Of a stretch of DNA of 64,000 nt, positions 35,543-48,800 are shown one piece after another. The stretch comes from Meandrina meandrites (Eukaryota > Cnidaria > Anthozoa > Scleractinia > Meandrinidae): contig OY855904.1 in assembly GCA_963693305.1 (NCBI GenBank), positions 10,710,996 through 10,774,995 of the forward strand, read 5' to 3'. The notes beneath the pieces are model-generated. The model made no database searches. It saw only the letters and a list, made by a program, of their open reading frames with translations, and was not told the DNA's origin. The position numbers and the translations under genes were made by a program. Positions within the stretch are counted from its first letter, which is position 1. The number at the start of each line of letters is the position of its first letter.

Positions 35543-37312
35543 TGGTGCAATTATCTGGCAATCCACGGAAACTTGCGGGACAAGAGTGGAAAAAACAACA
35601 ATTGATTTGACTGCCTGGTGCAGACATGTAACTGATCACGGCGTGAAGTTTGCGAAGGCCGCATAATTCAGAATGAACTTTTTACTTTATAGGTTTTACG
35701 CATTTCACTTTATAGTCCAAGGCTGTTTTAGCTTGTTTGTTTGAAGAGATACAACATAAATACGAGTCAACTCAAGAGCCGGAATCAGTTTTCCAATTCG
35801 CTTTTCAAAGAGAAACAACAACCGATAAAAGTTATAACAGCATGAAATTTAAATAATAGTAAGTTATTAAGATTTGCAGCACACAATTCCATTAAGGGTG
35901 ATTTCATTTTACCCGTGAAACAACATCTAACAATTAGTGCTAAATAGTAAAAACTAAACAAAAGAAAACAATAGAATTAGTCTCCAGCGTAATTGTCCAA
36001 TAAGTGTTTTTCGGGTTAAAGTAAAATCACTCTAGCATATTGCTATCGGTTACTGCTAAGCAACCAGAATATAAAAGAAACGTCACATTTATAGGCTGAA
36101 TGCCAACAATGTTAAGATATTTATCTCCCAAGTAGGAAATGTAAATATTAATATGAAAGTATCTTGCCAAGAGTAAAGTTATTGACTGGGAGGTTAATCC
36201 TGGTTGAATATTATAATTATATATTGCTTTAATATGATAATCTTGTGTAGACCTTTTTAAGTGGACTTTATATAGTAATGGGAACCCGTTACCTAAAGAA
36301 ATGAAATGATCGTGTAGAAACTTCCTTTAGAAGCAGTTCTGAGCCAACATAAGGCAGTTTTGTAACAGTTTTCAGTACTTTACTCCTTTGGAATTGCGAA
36401 TTCGCTTGCTTTTTTCAACCAATACACGATATTCTAACAATTTTAGCAATTTAGATTGCTGAGCAATCCTTACGTTTTTTTTGTGTTTGTTTTTTGGTTG
36501 TGCTAAGGAATTTTTATCACTTTTCACTAGCCCTAGTAAATGTTTGCAAGCAGGACTGCTGCTGGAGATTTTAGCCCAAAACAAAAAAGAAATTGTTACA
36601 CTTCAGGAAAGGTCCAACAATGTTTCTGGTTAAACCTGTGTTGTTTATTTCTTTCATCTATAAAACTATTATCAATTGATCGCCAAAGTAGTTCTGTTAG
36701 ATGCCGTATTGTGTCAAGAATATGAGCATGGATATTAAGCAAAAAAAAATGTGTCAAGGTTCCATTTCTGCGCTGATACAAGTTTAGAGCTCACAAAGTT
36801 TAAAAGAAGCAAGCTGGCGTTACTGGGCGTAACGTTTTCCCTGAGCACTACTGAACTGGTGGTTTAAATAGCTTTGCGTTACCGAGCTCTAAGTGGTTAA
36901 AGAAGCTTCTACAACATGCTCCAATCAGTATGGGGGTGTTGTACGCGACCGGTGCACTCGACATGTCCCGCGCTTTTCACGATTTGATTGGAGTATTAAA
37001 CACCACTATCAGTGGCTTTTGTAAATGACTTCTGTATATCTGTTTGGTTTCAATTCACAAACTTTGAAAGCTGCTTGAAAAACCGCTTTTGCGATTTGTT
37101 GGTGCTGTTGTTCAATTGCACACAGCATGTAATCAATTTTGTAATTATGACAAGAGAATTAATTTAAATGCAAATCTAATATTAACTTTGTGAGACAATT
37201 GAATGAAGTTCAAAGTATATTAATAATTATAAATTAGCTTATTTAGCTGACCCGAGAAAGAATTAAATTTGCAATGTTGGCGACGTTGTGTGGTGTCATT
37301 TCTATCAGGTTT

Positions 37313-37445
37313 GATAAAGATGAAATGTTCATTTGACACGAGCGTGGGACAAAGAAAAATTCTGAGTGCGGGACGGGAATCGAACCCATGGCCTCCCAAA
37401 TAGCGGTTGGGCGCTCTAACCACTGAGCTACGAGAGACTCGTTGT
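37313..37445 (-). mobile_element. tRNA-derived SINE (- strand)
   Basis: Read on the - strand, it begins with a tRNA-like head: GTAGCTCAGTGGTTAGAGCG (A-box) and GGGTTCGATTCCCGTCC (B-box), with a possible anticodon arm. A non-tRNA tail ends near 'gaacatttcatctttatc'. The same tail, 'gataaagatgaaatgttcat' on the + strand, recurs at 37577, so a truncated second copy lies just beyond. The head lacks a clean acceptor-stem pairing, so I read it as a SINE rather than a functional tRNA gene. Confidence 0.6.
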
Positions 37446-37859
37446 GAGCTTGGCCATTTACCAAGGTTCATATGTGACACGCGTCCTACATATTGTTCGG
37501 ATCAGCAATATCGAAAGCATCATAATGATATGTGCAATAAACAATAAAGATGGTCAATTTTAAGCACGGTGAACAAATGATAAAGATGAAATGTTCATTT
37601 GTCACGAGCGAACTTTATTACCATAAAGTTTACTCTTTATGACAATTCCCGTGAGTTGGTATGTTAGTTTTTCTATCTTCCATCAAAACTAGAAACTTTT
37701 CTGACTGGTTCATGATCCAACGAGGGACTACACGCAATAGGGGCGAAACCGAAGATTTTCCGATGCGGAAAATTTTCCGAAGTCGGCGATTCTTCGGCTG
37801 TCCGTATTGTTCAACGATCTAAACAGTGATCTAAGAAGACCTTCTTAACCTTTTTACAG

Positions 37860-37969
37860 ACCAAGGTGCAAATGCCGATCTCGGCATATCTTCGTCGGCG
37901 AACACAAAGAGCCTCCGATTAAATGAAAGGATAGCGCAAGCACTTCCAACAATTCTTACGTCAACATGA
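37860..37969 (+). CDS. Candidate alternative last exon of the cadherin gene (C)
   Basis: The strong acceptor CTTCTTAACCTTTTTACAG fits the phase-1 donor at 32338. The in-frame peptide is 37 residues, DQGANADLGISSS at its start and LPTILTST at its end, stopping at TGA 37967-37969, for a protein of 1,184 aa. Composition (acidic, Ser-rich) continues that of exon 14. If it followed exon B's internal donor it would read in phase 0 and stop after 20 codons. Confidence 0.4.
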
Positions 37970-38408
37970 CTACGTCATCGCGCAAGCAACTTAGTAACAG
38001 TATCCTCAATTTGCAGCAAACTAAAACAGATCCTGGCCGAAGATTCAGTTTAGTTCTTTTCATTTGTGGAAAATATTTCATGAGCGAGAGTAACGTCCAA
38101 AAAAACATGAACGAGTAAATATATTGCTGCTCAACATTAAAAGGGAAAAGAAATTTTCTCGGCGCAGGAAACATGCTTTAACATAAAGTTTTCACCTTTT
38201 GTTCTAGCCTAGAAGCTACTAGGAGTTGGGAGAATTGTAGTTTGTTTCAGTCTTACCCAACGTAATGATTCATTGCTCTAAAAAGTTTGTTACTGGTACA
38301 AGCTTGTAGGTGTGGTGATTCTTCAAACCCCTTTTCTGGGACTTAAGAAAAGAAAGAAAATTTTTAGCCTTCCGTATTAAACATGGAAGCCAGTTAGTGT
38401 CAACAGTT

Positions 38409-38470
38409 ATAGAAAATACACAAACAAGAGCAATTATTTTAAATGCTCTTGTATGTGTATTTTCTATAAA
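38409..38470. repeat. Hairpin-forming inverted repeat
   Basis: ATAGAAAATACACAAACAAG on the left pairs with CTTGTATGTGTATTTTCTAT on the right, with an AT-rich loop. A motif like 'gaaaatac' also bounds the repeats near 61100 and 63500. No coding capacity. Confidence 0.7.
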
Positions 38471-38479
38471 TATAATAAC

Positions 38480-39869
38480 GTAAGCGACTGCGTATTTTTA
38501 CTAAGTTAAACTTTATAAATGCAGTCTGTTCGTTTAGTAGTTTACTTGAAAATTCAAAACGTTTTTATTTGAATGTCGCAAAAGTCGGCAAGTTACACCG
38601 ACACGAATGATTTTTTTTTTCTTTTTTACAAATGTGACCAATGGGTAAACATTACAAAATAATATGACCAATTCCTGCGTGGTCAACTGAAACAATGGGT
38701 AAAAACAACATGAAAAACCATCGTAACTTCAACTCTGTACAATGACCTGAAAGAAAACAGAAATCCAGTTAAGCCTATAAATAGAAAGAATACTCATAAC
38801 TGTCTCAAAAGAAAATTTGGAAGCAAAGAAACATTAGAAGGGAAGATGGAGCGTACGTTCATATTTGCCCGATGCGAACACGAGGGAGTTTGGAAGAATT
38901 TTAAAGAAGCTACGTCACGGTGATTTCGCAGATTTTTGGTCTAAACTGTTCTGAAATTAGTGGTAGGCAACTTAACCCATGAAAAACATTATCTTTGAAC
39001 ATCTATAAAGGAAGATATGACCTTAATTTGCGGATAGAAATCAAACTAAGGCTATAATATTGAAACATTTAATTAAAAAGAAAAAAAAGTTTAGTTAATT
39101 TTTCAAGTTGCAATCCATTTCCATCCAAGCCATCCGCAGCCAAAGACGCTTGTTAACAGTTTCAGTGCTCTAATATAGCAATTGCTGATAAAAAATGGCC
39201 CATTATTTTTGTTTTCTACACCACAACATAAATCTTGGCTGTTCAAGTACTGTTAAAATCCGTGACAAAGCCCTTTAAGCAATCCAGTTAACACATAGAG
39301 CGATTTTTTTCGATTCAGTGTCGTAAAACCAAAGTAATCACTATGGCCAATCACAAAGAACACAGCCAATTCACTGAACCAATCAAAGCTCGAAGTAAAT
39401 ACGTGTGGCTGGCGCAAAGCCCGGGAAAACGTGCGCGAACGAGCCGCGTTTGGTTTTAGTTTTACTTCTGATTGGATAAAAAGTAGCGCGAGATTTTTGA
39501 ACCAATCACTAAGCATTGTAATGCAAACCAAAGCAAATGCGAATTAATCAAGTGAAAACCGCTCTTAGTCAAGAACAGTACCGCTCAAAAGTAAGTTAGC
39601 ACCCTCTCGCGAGACGAGCGAGAGACGAGTCTCTCGTCTCGAGAGACGAGACCCTCGGCTCGAGAGTCGAGACTCTCGGCTCGAGAATAGTCTCAAGAGC
39701 TCACAAAATGAAATTGTTTCGTGAATAACTGATAAGCACTTCTCAATATATATATTTTTTCACAATGTGCATCCTTAGTAGCTTAGCACAGCGTCCCTAT
39801 GTAGGTTGTCTAAGCTAAAGAACGTTGGCATTCAAATAAGTATTGATTTCTTATTACCATTAAACCTGC
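38480..39869. other. Convergent intergenic region between cadherin and Tudor-YTH genes
   Basis: The two genes point toward each other here. It holds a MITE copy (39290-39575, related to 22168-22392) and a GC-rich palindromic stretch at 39600-39690 built from GAGACGAG, CTCTCG and CTCGAGA units. Otherwise AT-rich with no gene. Confidence 0.55.
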
Positions 39870-42800
39870 TTAGGAAAGGACTTGAACTCCCACTGTGCCG
39901 TCCCCGCTGTGATTTTTCTGTTCAAAGAGGGAATACAGAAAGTTTATCATCTTCAGCCACAGTTTCAAAAAGGTTCACGAAAATTGACCATCATTTACCA
40001 CAAAACGAGAAGACCACTTACGACAAGCACTCGAATTTTTTTGTTTCTCTTTACTAGCTTGGAAGTTCGACTCTTCTCCTGAAAAGAAGAGGACAAAAAC
40101 AGAAACATTAGGCAAGTTCGTTTATGCACCGTTTCCTCAAAACGTTCCTTTAGATATCTCAAGACTGAGGAAGGCCTCGCCGCCCTGGATACATTAATCG
40201 ACTCCTATCTCACAATAGCCTGATAATAATACGAAAATGGCTCGTACCTTTTTGCTGTTCGGGTTTTCGTAACATAAAGTGCACTCAAAAGCCTGTGGTG
40301 AAACAACAGAAATATGTTTTGTTAACAAACGTTCTGCTAATACTTGCGACAATCATTGTCAATGATTGACTGCTTGATCAAATTCGCGCGCATTTCAAAA
40401 CAAGCTGCTTTCTTCATCACTGACCTGCGCTGGAGGAGAGGCATAAAACTCGTCATCAAGCACTCTCAGTTCTTTTTGGTGCACCTGCCAAATCTCACCC
40501 AGGTCCAGTAGTCTGATATCAATCTAAAAATAAGCAATGTATGAATTGAGACGTGTGTGTGTGTGGGGGGGGGGGGGGGGGGGGGGGGGGAGGAGAGAAG
40601 AATTCCCTCACCTATTATCGACTATCGCCCTCAAACCTGAAAGGTGCACATGTCCGTCCTAGGATATTCCCTCTAAGACCCGCAACATGAGCTGATGACG
40701 TCACATTACAAGGGAATAAGCCATTTCCCAGTTACCCTTTGCGTCTGTTTGAAAACGAGTCTACGTGCGAAACCATTCATATGAAAATGAGTTTCACCTT
40801 CACGTCCATTTTTATGCAAATCGAACTCATTTTCATTTGAATGGTTTCGCACGTAGACTCGTTTAGAAACTGAGGCAAAAGACAACTCGGAAATGGCCTA
40901 TTACAATTACTCAACCTTAAGAGCATACTGCGTGAACCCTTTGACAGGCTTCAGCTTTACGATTTCAGTGATCACCTACTCACCTTGCCTTTATCCAAGA
41001 TTTTCTCCACAAGCGCTCTGTACCAGAAGCCATCCCATCCCTTCACGGCACATTGTTTATAAATGTGGATTCCGCCCGGATCAAGGGTTTTTTGTTTGGC
41101 CGCTATGTGAGCGCTAATGAAACAATAACAGCTGGTTATATAACTTCCACTGGTGAACAAACTGCACTACTTTATTACTAACTAGAAATATGCACAAATT
41201 TTGTACAACCATAATTACTCGAGAAAAAAAAAATATCTTTACAGTGAACCAATTTAGTATAATAGTGGTATGGAACCGCTATTAGCACAACAGAATTCTG
41301 CACAACTCATTTAATCCCTCAGGTCATTCGACTAATAAATTTAAATTCTGGACCGTTTGATCCAGCAATTCCGACTACTCTGTCAAGGAATGACCTTGTA
41401 ATATTGGCTTCTTCGAGGCCATGCAAAGCTCCCTAGAGGTTAACGTATGCCACTGCGTTAAGTACATGTATGCGGGTCAAATACGGTATTGTGGTCGCTG
41501 CTAGAATGCATTGACTCTTGGCATTTTGATGAGCACAGTGTACATCTTTCTTTAACAAAGAAGAATTAATGAAAACTAAACTGGTGTAGAGTGGGGAAAA
41601 AGTATGACACTAACCCCATTCGCTTCATAGCATTCACAAAGCACGTTTCTTCCTTACTGGTCCTCACAACACGAGCCCAGAAAGTGCCACTGCTTGACAC
41701 ACTCTCTTGAGGTTCAATCCAATGCTCCTTGCCTATAAATGAGTAAGAAAGAAATCAATAAACCAGTAAATAAGGAAAGGTTTCTTGTAAACTGGCCTTA
41801 GGCACCAACACTGTGTCTACATGGCATCTTACGTTTTTGCTACGTTTCAGCCAGCAAAAGACTGAAATGGTGAAATTTCAAAACCCCGCGCAGCTGATAA
41901 ATGGAAGGGAACGGAGAAAAGGCAGCAAAGACGTGAGCGTGGAACTGGTGCATCAGCACTGTAAAAATTCCTACTCCTGATTTGAAGCAAGTTTGCCTGG
42001 GAATAAACAAGGTCAAGATTTTGAGTGGCCACCTTTGCCAAGAAGATCCGAAAAAACGAAGAAAAGACATAAGAACGGACACACTCAACTTCGTAAAAAC
42101 GTTGATGTTGCAGGTACAAGAAATCGCAATGTGTCTAGATAACTATGATTAACGAAGCAATCCTGAAGCCTTCTAACCTATTTCCACTGGTAAATCGTCT
42201 TCGTCAGACAGCTCGGAGCTTTCATGGGAAAGAACCTCTTCAGGACACAAATCAACAGAAACAGGAACGTGCTGTTTGGCTCCAGTCTCGCCATTTAGCT
42301 GTCTTTTATCTTCAAGTGTAGAAGATCCCCCTGTAAAGACAACTTGTTAGGGCATCAAACGAAAAACCGAGCATCATCTACATTTACCAAAACAGAGTGA
42401 CCACCTTTGTGGCAAACTTGCAATCTGATTGGCTACACAAGTGCGGTCTACGCACATAAAATTGCCGAAAACACAAACCAAAACTATAAATAAATAGATC
42501 TGTCTCTGGGTTATGCTAAAACAATTAAATGGCTCGCTCTTGGTTTTTAGCGGGTTTCGACAGCTGACCAACAAATTCTTTACAAACGGGCTTGTTATAT
42601 CCGGGTTCTAATACAGTAGTATAATATATTCAATAAATTAAAAACATTAATTTCAGGAGTATTGACAATTATTATTGTCAGCAATGATAAACGATACACG
42701 ATACATATTTTGAAAACATATCGCGATAACTTCCCTACCTGTATCAGTGACAACAATTTCGCTGCCATCACACACTTTGTCTCCTGTACACGGATCAAGG

Positions 42801-45800
42801 AGGGCCTCACCACGGCCACCAACAGGATTATCTTCAACAGCCTCAACTCCTGACGAGTTGCATGTATGAGACTCAAGTTTACCATTACCCTGAGTATTAT
42901 CTATTGTTTCACTTAATTCTTGCTGCGATTTACTCGCAGCATGAACTGTCTCATCAGAAGAGTCATGGCAGTCATGCTTATCCCCAAGAACAACAGAAAC
43001 TTGAGTAACATCAGAAGAAGATTCCTTCTTCACATCTACTGTACTACCACAAGGTGAATTACCTTTACTACTAACACTTTTCTGAACATCCGTTGAACTA
43101 CTGTCGTCCTTGGCACACTCAGATACAGCACTGTTAAACTGTGCCACATCAGAAACGAATACACAGTCAGTCAGACTAGTCTCCCAGTCACTTTCACCAG
43201 CAGCATCAATACCTTGCTCATCATCAACATCTTCCTGTATTTCGTTAGGTGCTGATCCTTCAGGTTCCATTTCCTGGGAGCTTGCTACACTAGTCTGTCT
43301 TTCCTCTAGCGCTGACTCTTCAGCTTCCATTTCCTGCGAGGTTGATGCACTGTCTTCAACAATGCCTTGACTTTCTATTGAACCAACAAGAAAAATACCT
43401 TGATCGCCATCTTGGACTTTCTCCTGGTGATTATAGCCTTGTTGCTGTTCTGGAACTACAACTGATACATCTTGGTGATGAGCATCAACCGCTTTAGTAA
43501 TGCACTCCTCAACATCACTTGCAGTGTCACCATCACTTAATACAAAATCCTTGCTATTATCAGTCTGAACTTGAACATCACTTATAACTGATGACGAATC
43601 AGCAGCCGGCAAACTTGTTTCTTTCATGGATAGATGTTTGACAACTTCAGATTCAGCAGAGAAATCTGTTTCCTTTTTTTCCGATGGAGTGTCCCTGCCT
43701 GTTTCTTCCATGGTTACATGTGCCTTAACTTCAGGCACAACAGAGAAATCTGCCTCTTCTTTATCACATGGAATGTCTTTTGGTGCGTCTTGCATGCTGC
43801 TAACATCTACCTTGTCCGACTCTGACCATTTGGACGCTTTCAAGCTATCCTCAATCTGAGAAAAAAAGTTGATCTCTTATTTGAGGTCTTGTTACAGTCA
43901 TTGTATTGCCTGACAAACTACGCTGTATTGTAATGCAATTTTAAATTTAAAAGTTTCAAATGTGTTGCCTCTCAAGAAATGCAGCATGCACCAAGACATT
44001 GAATTTAACTTCTATAACAATAAAAAGAAGTGCCATCTGGAGGTCCGCGACAAGTAGATTTTGCCACAGAACAAGTAACTTTTTATTCTCACTTGCATGA
44101 TGGGCAAGGGCCCAAGCAAGTTGTCCACCCACTATATCTTAACAGAATAAAAACTGAGACAAGCAAACAGTTTTCAAATTTTGCCTGACTAAAGAGCAAG
44201 ATGGAATTCATTTTTTTCGAGCCCTGAATGAATACTTATTGACTAATACCCCATTCACACCAAAGCTTAAACATGTTTAAAGGCTGTTTAGTTAAATATG
44301 GTTTAAAATTGTCTTCTTCATAGAACTGTTGTTTGTCAATTTCAAATTTAGCACAATGAAATCACAAGTTAGCGCTAACTGAAACACCCTATGCAAAATT
44401 TAGTCTTTGGGTTTCCTGTTGCTGATTTTCATTTTGTTAAATCTGGTTTAACTAAACATGCTTTGTTGGTGTGAATGGGGCATAAGTTGGTTGAACTACA
44501 TGAAAAACTATTTTACTTTCGTTCACTATGCAGACAACTCATTATACTTTGGTCTGTAAGTTCCAGAATATGAACGCAAGCCAAATATTTTCCCATCCAG
44601 TCTTAAAGCTCAATCATATTAATTAATGATTACGGTAGCCTGGGAAGCTGCATCTATGTACTTGCTTTTTTTTATATATCACGTATCCTACTTTTGTTAC
44701 TATTGTTAGTACGGTTAAAATTTCTGTGAGCAATGTTGTCGCGTTTGTAACTTTCAAATAAATTGTCAATAAGTAAGTAATCTCAGTACTGTCAGTTATT
44801 TAGTTTGTTTCGTTATCATTGTATATTGTAGAGTGATTATCGTAAGCTAGTCTTGTTTAATTGTAATTTTATTTGTAACATATAATTTGTAAGTAACTTT
44901 AATTGTAAGCTGTATATGTCACTTGTAGAGTAATATTTTGTAAGTAATCTTTTTTGTGTGAAATGCTAATAAAAATTAAGTTATACAAAAAAAAAAAAAA
45001 TACTTACCTCTTGATCCCAATCTTCCGGAGATGATGGCAACCCCTCACTGGGTTCTGGAGTACTCCACGTGGGCTCCGCATCAAAGCTTTCTCCATATTC
45101 TTGTTGATCAGTGACATAAGACTGGCAAGATTTCATAGCTTGTTGTAAAACTGATTGAAAATTGCCACTTGAGTCAAAAGCCTTTACAATGATCTGTCCA
45201 AGTTTATTAACAATTTCATAGCCGTCCGTGGCTTCATCGAGATACCTTTTGGAGAAACCAGAGTTGGGTGTGGTCACATCTCCAAAGTGGAGGTTGTTTG
45301 CATAGATCCACTTAATGTCGCATCTTCCAATCATCTTGCTACCAAATCTGAATGGATCATTAAGCATGGGGCAGCTCTGCTTGGGATCAACAGCTGAAAC
45401 CATTTCAGCCATCCCACAAAACATTGAACTTTTTATTCCTGAAAATAAAAGGAAAACAGGGCTCCTCTCTTCGTTAGCAGCCTCGTGGAAAACACGATTT
45501 AATTTTCTGTTGCCATAGACAGATGAGCACCACACATTGAACTTCATTGCTTCGACAATCCTCCTGACATCAGACCTGATCATCAAAAAACGCGCATTGG
45601 CTAAGTCCTCCATGTAAATCATATTTAAAGAGCATTTGGTAAGAATGCGATTGTATGTTGCAAAATCCACACAGCCAACAGGTAACTGAGTATCTGGCAC
45701 TGCACTGTTAAAGCGTTCAAAAGCATTTGCAGGCGCCGCGCTGACTGGCGCATCTTGCACAGGGACGTGCAGAATACCGGGCACGCTGCTTTGCTCAAGA

Positions 45801-48800
45801 GCAGTGTGAAGAGGAATCTTTTCCGGGAGTGAGTCACTCTCGGGAGAAACTGGAACAAACTCTGCTGCTTCAGCACGAAGAACAGGCTTGTCTTCATTTG
45901 GATGATCAGTCTCCTTGGCACTACTGTCATCAATGATGGAAACTTTATCACAAACACTAATCTCCATTTCTGTCTTTGCCAATGCCTCCTCTTCTTCTGG
46001 TGCACTGCTCTTGGTGTCTGTCTCTTGAACAAGGTTGCCTGGTGTCGTCGTTTCCAAAGCCTGAGATTTGCAGGCGTCATCTTCACTAGCAACGTCCACA
46101 GTTTCTGATTTCTCTACTTTTGGCTGAAGAGGACGATCCTGAAGTCAATGAACATAAATTTCAATGTTTAGCTCATGCAATAATTACAAATACATTTATT
46201 TATCAGAATAAAAAGGATCATTTTTAATGCAGCTTGATTGTACAGAAATGCATCTAAATTTACTTCTTAAGTTCATAAATCATTCATCAAGTTAAAACAA
46301 AAAGAATCAGAACCGTGATGGTGATTCAGATGTATATGATCTTTATCAGCAGAGACTTTTATGATTTTATTTCGTCATTTTCTCCAAAGTTTTAGTTCTG
46401 ATTGCGAAAAATACCAAACACACAACAGTGGGTTTTCATTGCATTTCCAAACACCTCAAAGCTTACAGAAATACTCTGCTGCACAATGAATTTTCAACTC
46501 TCTTCTTGATGTTTGAAAATGTGATGAAACACTCTCTCTTGTGTTTGATATATTACATGCAACAAACAAATACAATGTTAATTTCAAAATTTGGTTTTAA
46601 TGTTCACCTTCAAAGTTATTTTGAAGTTTTAATTCTTATAGCCATCCTCTGGATCACCTTAAGTCATGCTTAAATTAAATGCTTCCAAACAGATGGCAAT
46701 GAAAGAAGAACATTCCTGTTTGTCTCAAATCTAAAGTCAACATACAAAAAAGTACAAAAATTACTATTTAAGAGATTTAAGAAAGAGCAGATCGTCACCT
46801 CTAAAGCTTGCTTTTGGGCCTCCACTGTAACAATATCAAGAAGTGAGAACAAACGTTAGTTATTTAAAATACAAATATTCATCCTGATTGGAAAGAAAGT
46901 TGACAACAATAGCATGATTTATTTAAAATGTCAATGTAGGACTTGTTCTCAATAAGACTTAAAGGCCTGGAGGTAATTAAGCAGGAATGAAGAGTGATCT
47001 AATCAGTGTATAACCAGAAAGGTCTCTAGTATAGTTGAAGCTGTTGATAGTTTTCCAGGTTTCTGGGAAACGTAATGGCCTTACTCACTTCTTAGCCTGG
47101 TTACTGTGATTAATCAGTTGAGAAAGGAATGAGGGGAGTTTGGAGACAAAGTTTTGAATTCAAAACTATCTTGTTACCACATTGGAAACTGAGACAGTTG
47201 CCCAGGTTAAAGACATGGTTTCAGCATCAAAACTTTGTCCCCAAACTTCCCTTGTGCCTTACTCAACTGATAATCGTAGTAAGAGCCTAAGAAGCTAAAG
47301 AAACTGGCAACAACGTGTCCCTGTGACTCACCTAACTTGGCTACTTGACTGTTGATACAAACTGGAATCTCCTCACATGAACCCAACATCACGTGATGGA
47401 GAAGATTACCTTTCTTATCTGTGACCTATTGGGTGAAACAGAATAGCTGATAGTCAAAAGCCACAAACGCTATATAATAGAAACACATCAGATGAACGCA
47501 AACGGTCCCTTAGGAAATGAGATGAGGCAAGGCAAGGCAAGGTGAGGTGACGCGACAGGGCACAAGGTGTGGTGAGGTGAGGTGTGATGTGATGTATGAG
47601 GTGAAGTGAAGTGATTTGATTTGACGTAATCCCTTCTTCTTTGTACACTGTTCAAGACATGTATCTGTCTCTTTTTTCTTCTGTCACTCCCCATTCCAGA
47701 GGTCAGTGCATTACGGACAATGTTCATGTTTACATAATGTACTGTCAGTGAGACAGAGGAATCCTGATTTCTCAACACAGGGTGTAAAATTAACTTTTTA
47801 TCCCAGTAGCCACTTCGCTCCTAAAAATTTTAAAGTGGTAGCCAGTTCCAAAAAGTTGGTCACCATTTTTTACTATGACCAAAAAAAATATATTTCGACC
47901 CTGCAGACACAGTTGTCAAATCCGATGAAAGATGAGCTCGCCAAATTTGCACGTTACAAACATTTAGGTTACCTAAATCCAAGATGGCAGTTGATCATGC
48001 ATGTGCTGCATTCCCGAAACAAACTAAAAGAGGAAGCTTGCTGCAGATTTATCTTTCAAATCTTTCAACAGATCCCTAGGTAAGGTGTGATAATTCTAGT
48101 CGCCAATTTGGCAACCAATTTTCAAGATTTTGTCACCAAAGTGTAAAATTTAGTCGCATTGGCACCTGTATTAAGAGCAATTTTATGCCCTGCAACACCT
48201 TGATTTCTTAAGCTTCCCAAAAGTCATTTTCGTCAAGTTGAACCCTGCAATTTTTCACCCAATTTTCGAATTCCTGAGTTCTTGAAACAATTCTTGTTTC
48301 CCTTGGTTGAAAAATTGGAATTCCACTGTAGTTGAAAACCTACCTGGCCTTCTACTGCTGCCATCAAAACCTTGTTAAAGGTCAAGTCCTTAAAACACCA
48401 CTTGGCCTGAAAAGTGTAATCAAACTACAAGTGTCAAATGAAGGTCCTAATTAGATGTAGACAAGTAAAGCAAGTAAGCAAGTAAAGAAAAAGTGTGATG
48501 GAGAATATTTGCATCAGACATGTTCAAAATGTGTTCTCTTTCTTTTAAGCAGCAAAAAGGTTTTTGTAATAACTTGGAATTTAATCACTTTTTCGTCTCC
48601 ATGCAACCTGAGTTCAATTTACTACACAGAAAATGTGTGGTGCTTACTGAATGAAGTGCAATTCAGAGGACGCCATTACCTCATACGGAAGCTGTGTGTC
48701 TGGATCAGGAAGCAAACAGCACTCCAGTGCCTGCAACAAAAAGAAAGACTGACATAGTGAATATATTAATGACATAATATATGAACAGCAGATTAATGAT

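Noticed and set aside
37370..37445. A functional tRNA gene on the - strand
   Set aside because: A- and B-boxes are present but the acceptor stem does not pair well and a SINE-type tail follows; a tRNA scan would decide.
32500..40000. A tyrosine phosphatase domain downstream of the cadherin membrane helix
   Set aside because: Expected from the RPTP-like juxtamembrane region, but no phosphatase motif (such as HCSAG) was seen in any frame I read.
47706..48083. 125-codon ORF on the + strand within a Tudor-YTH intron
   Set aside because: Part of a repeat-like stretch with 'gtagccacttcgctcc' and 'tagtcgcattggcacc' blocks; translation has no domain and the region shows no exon signals.
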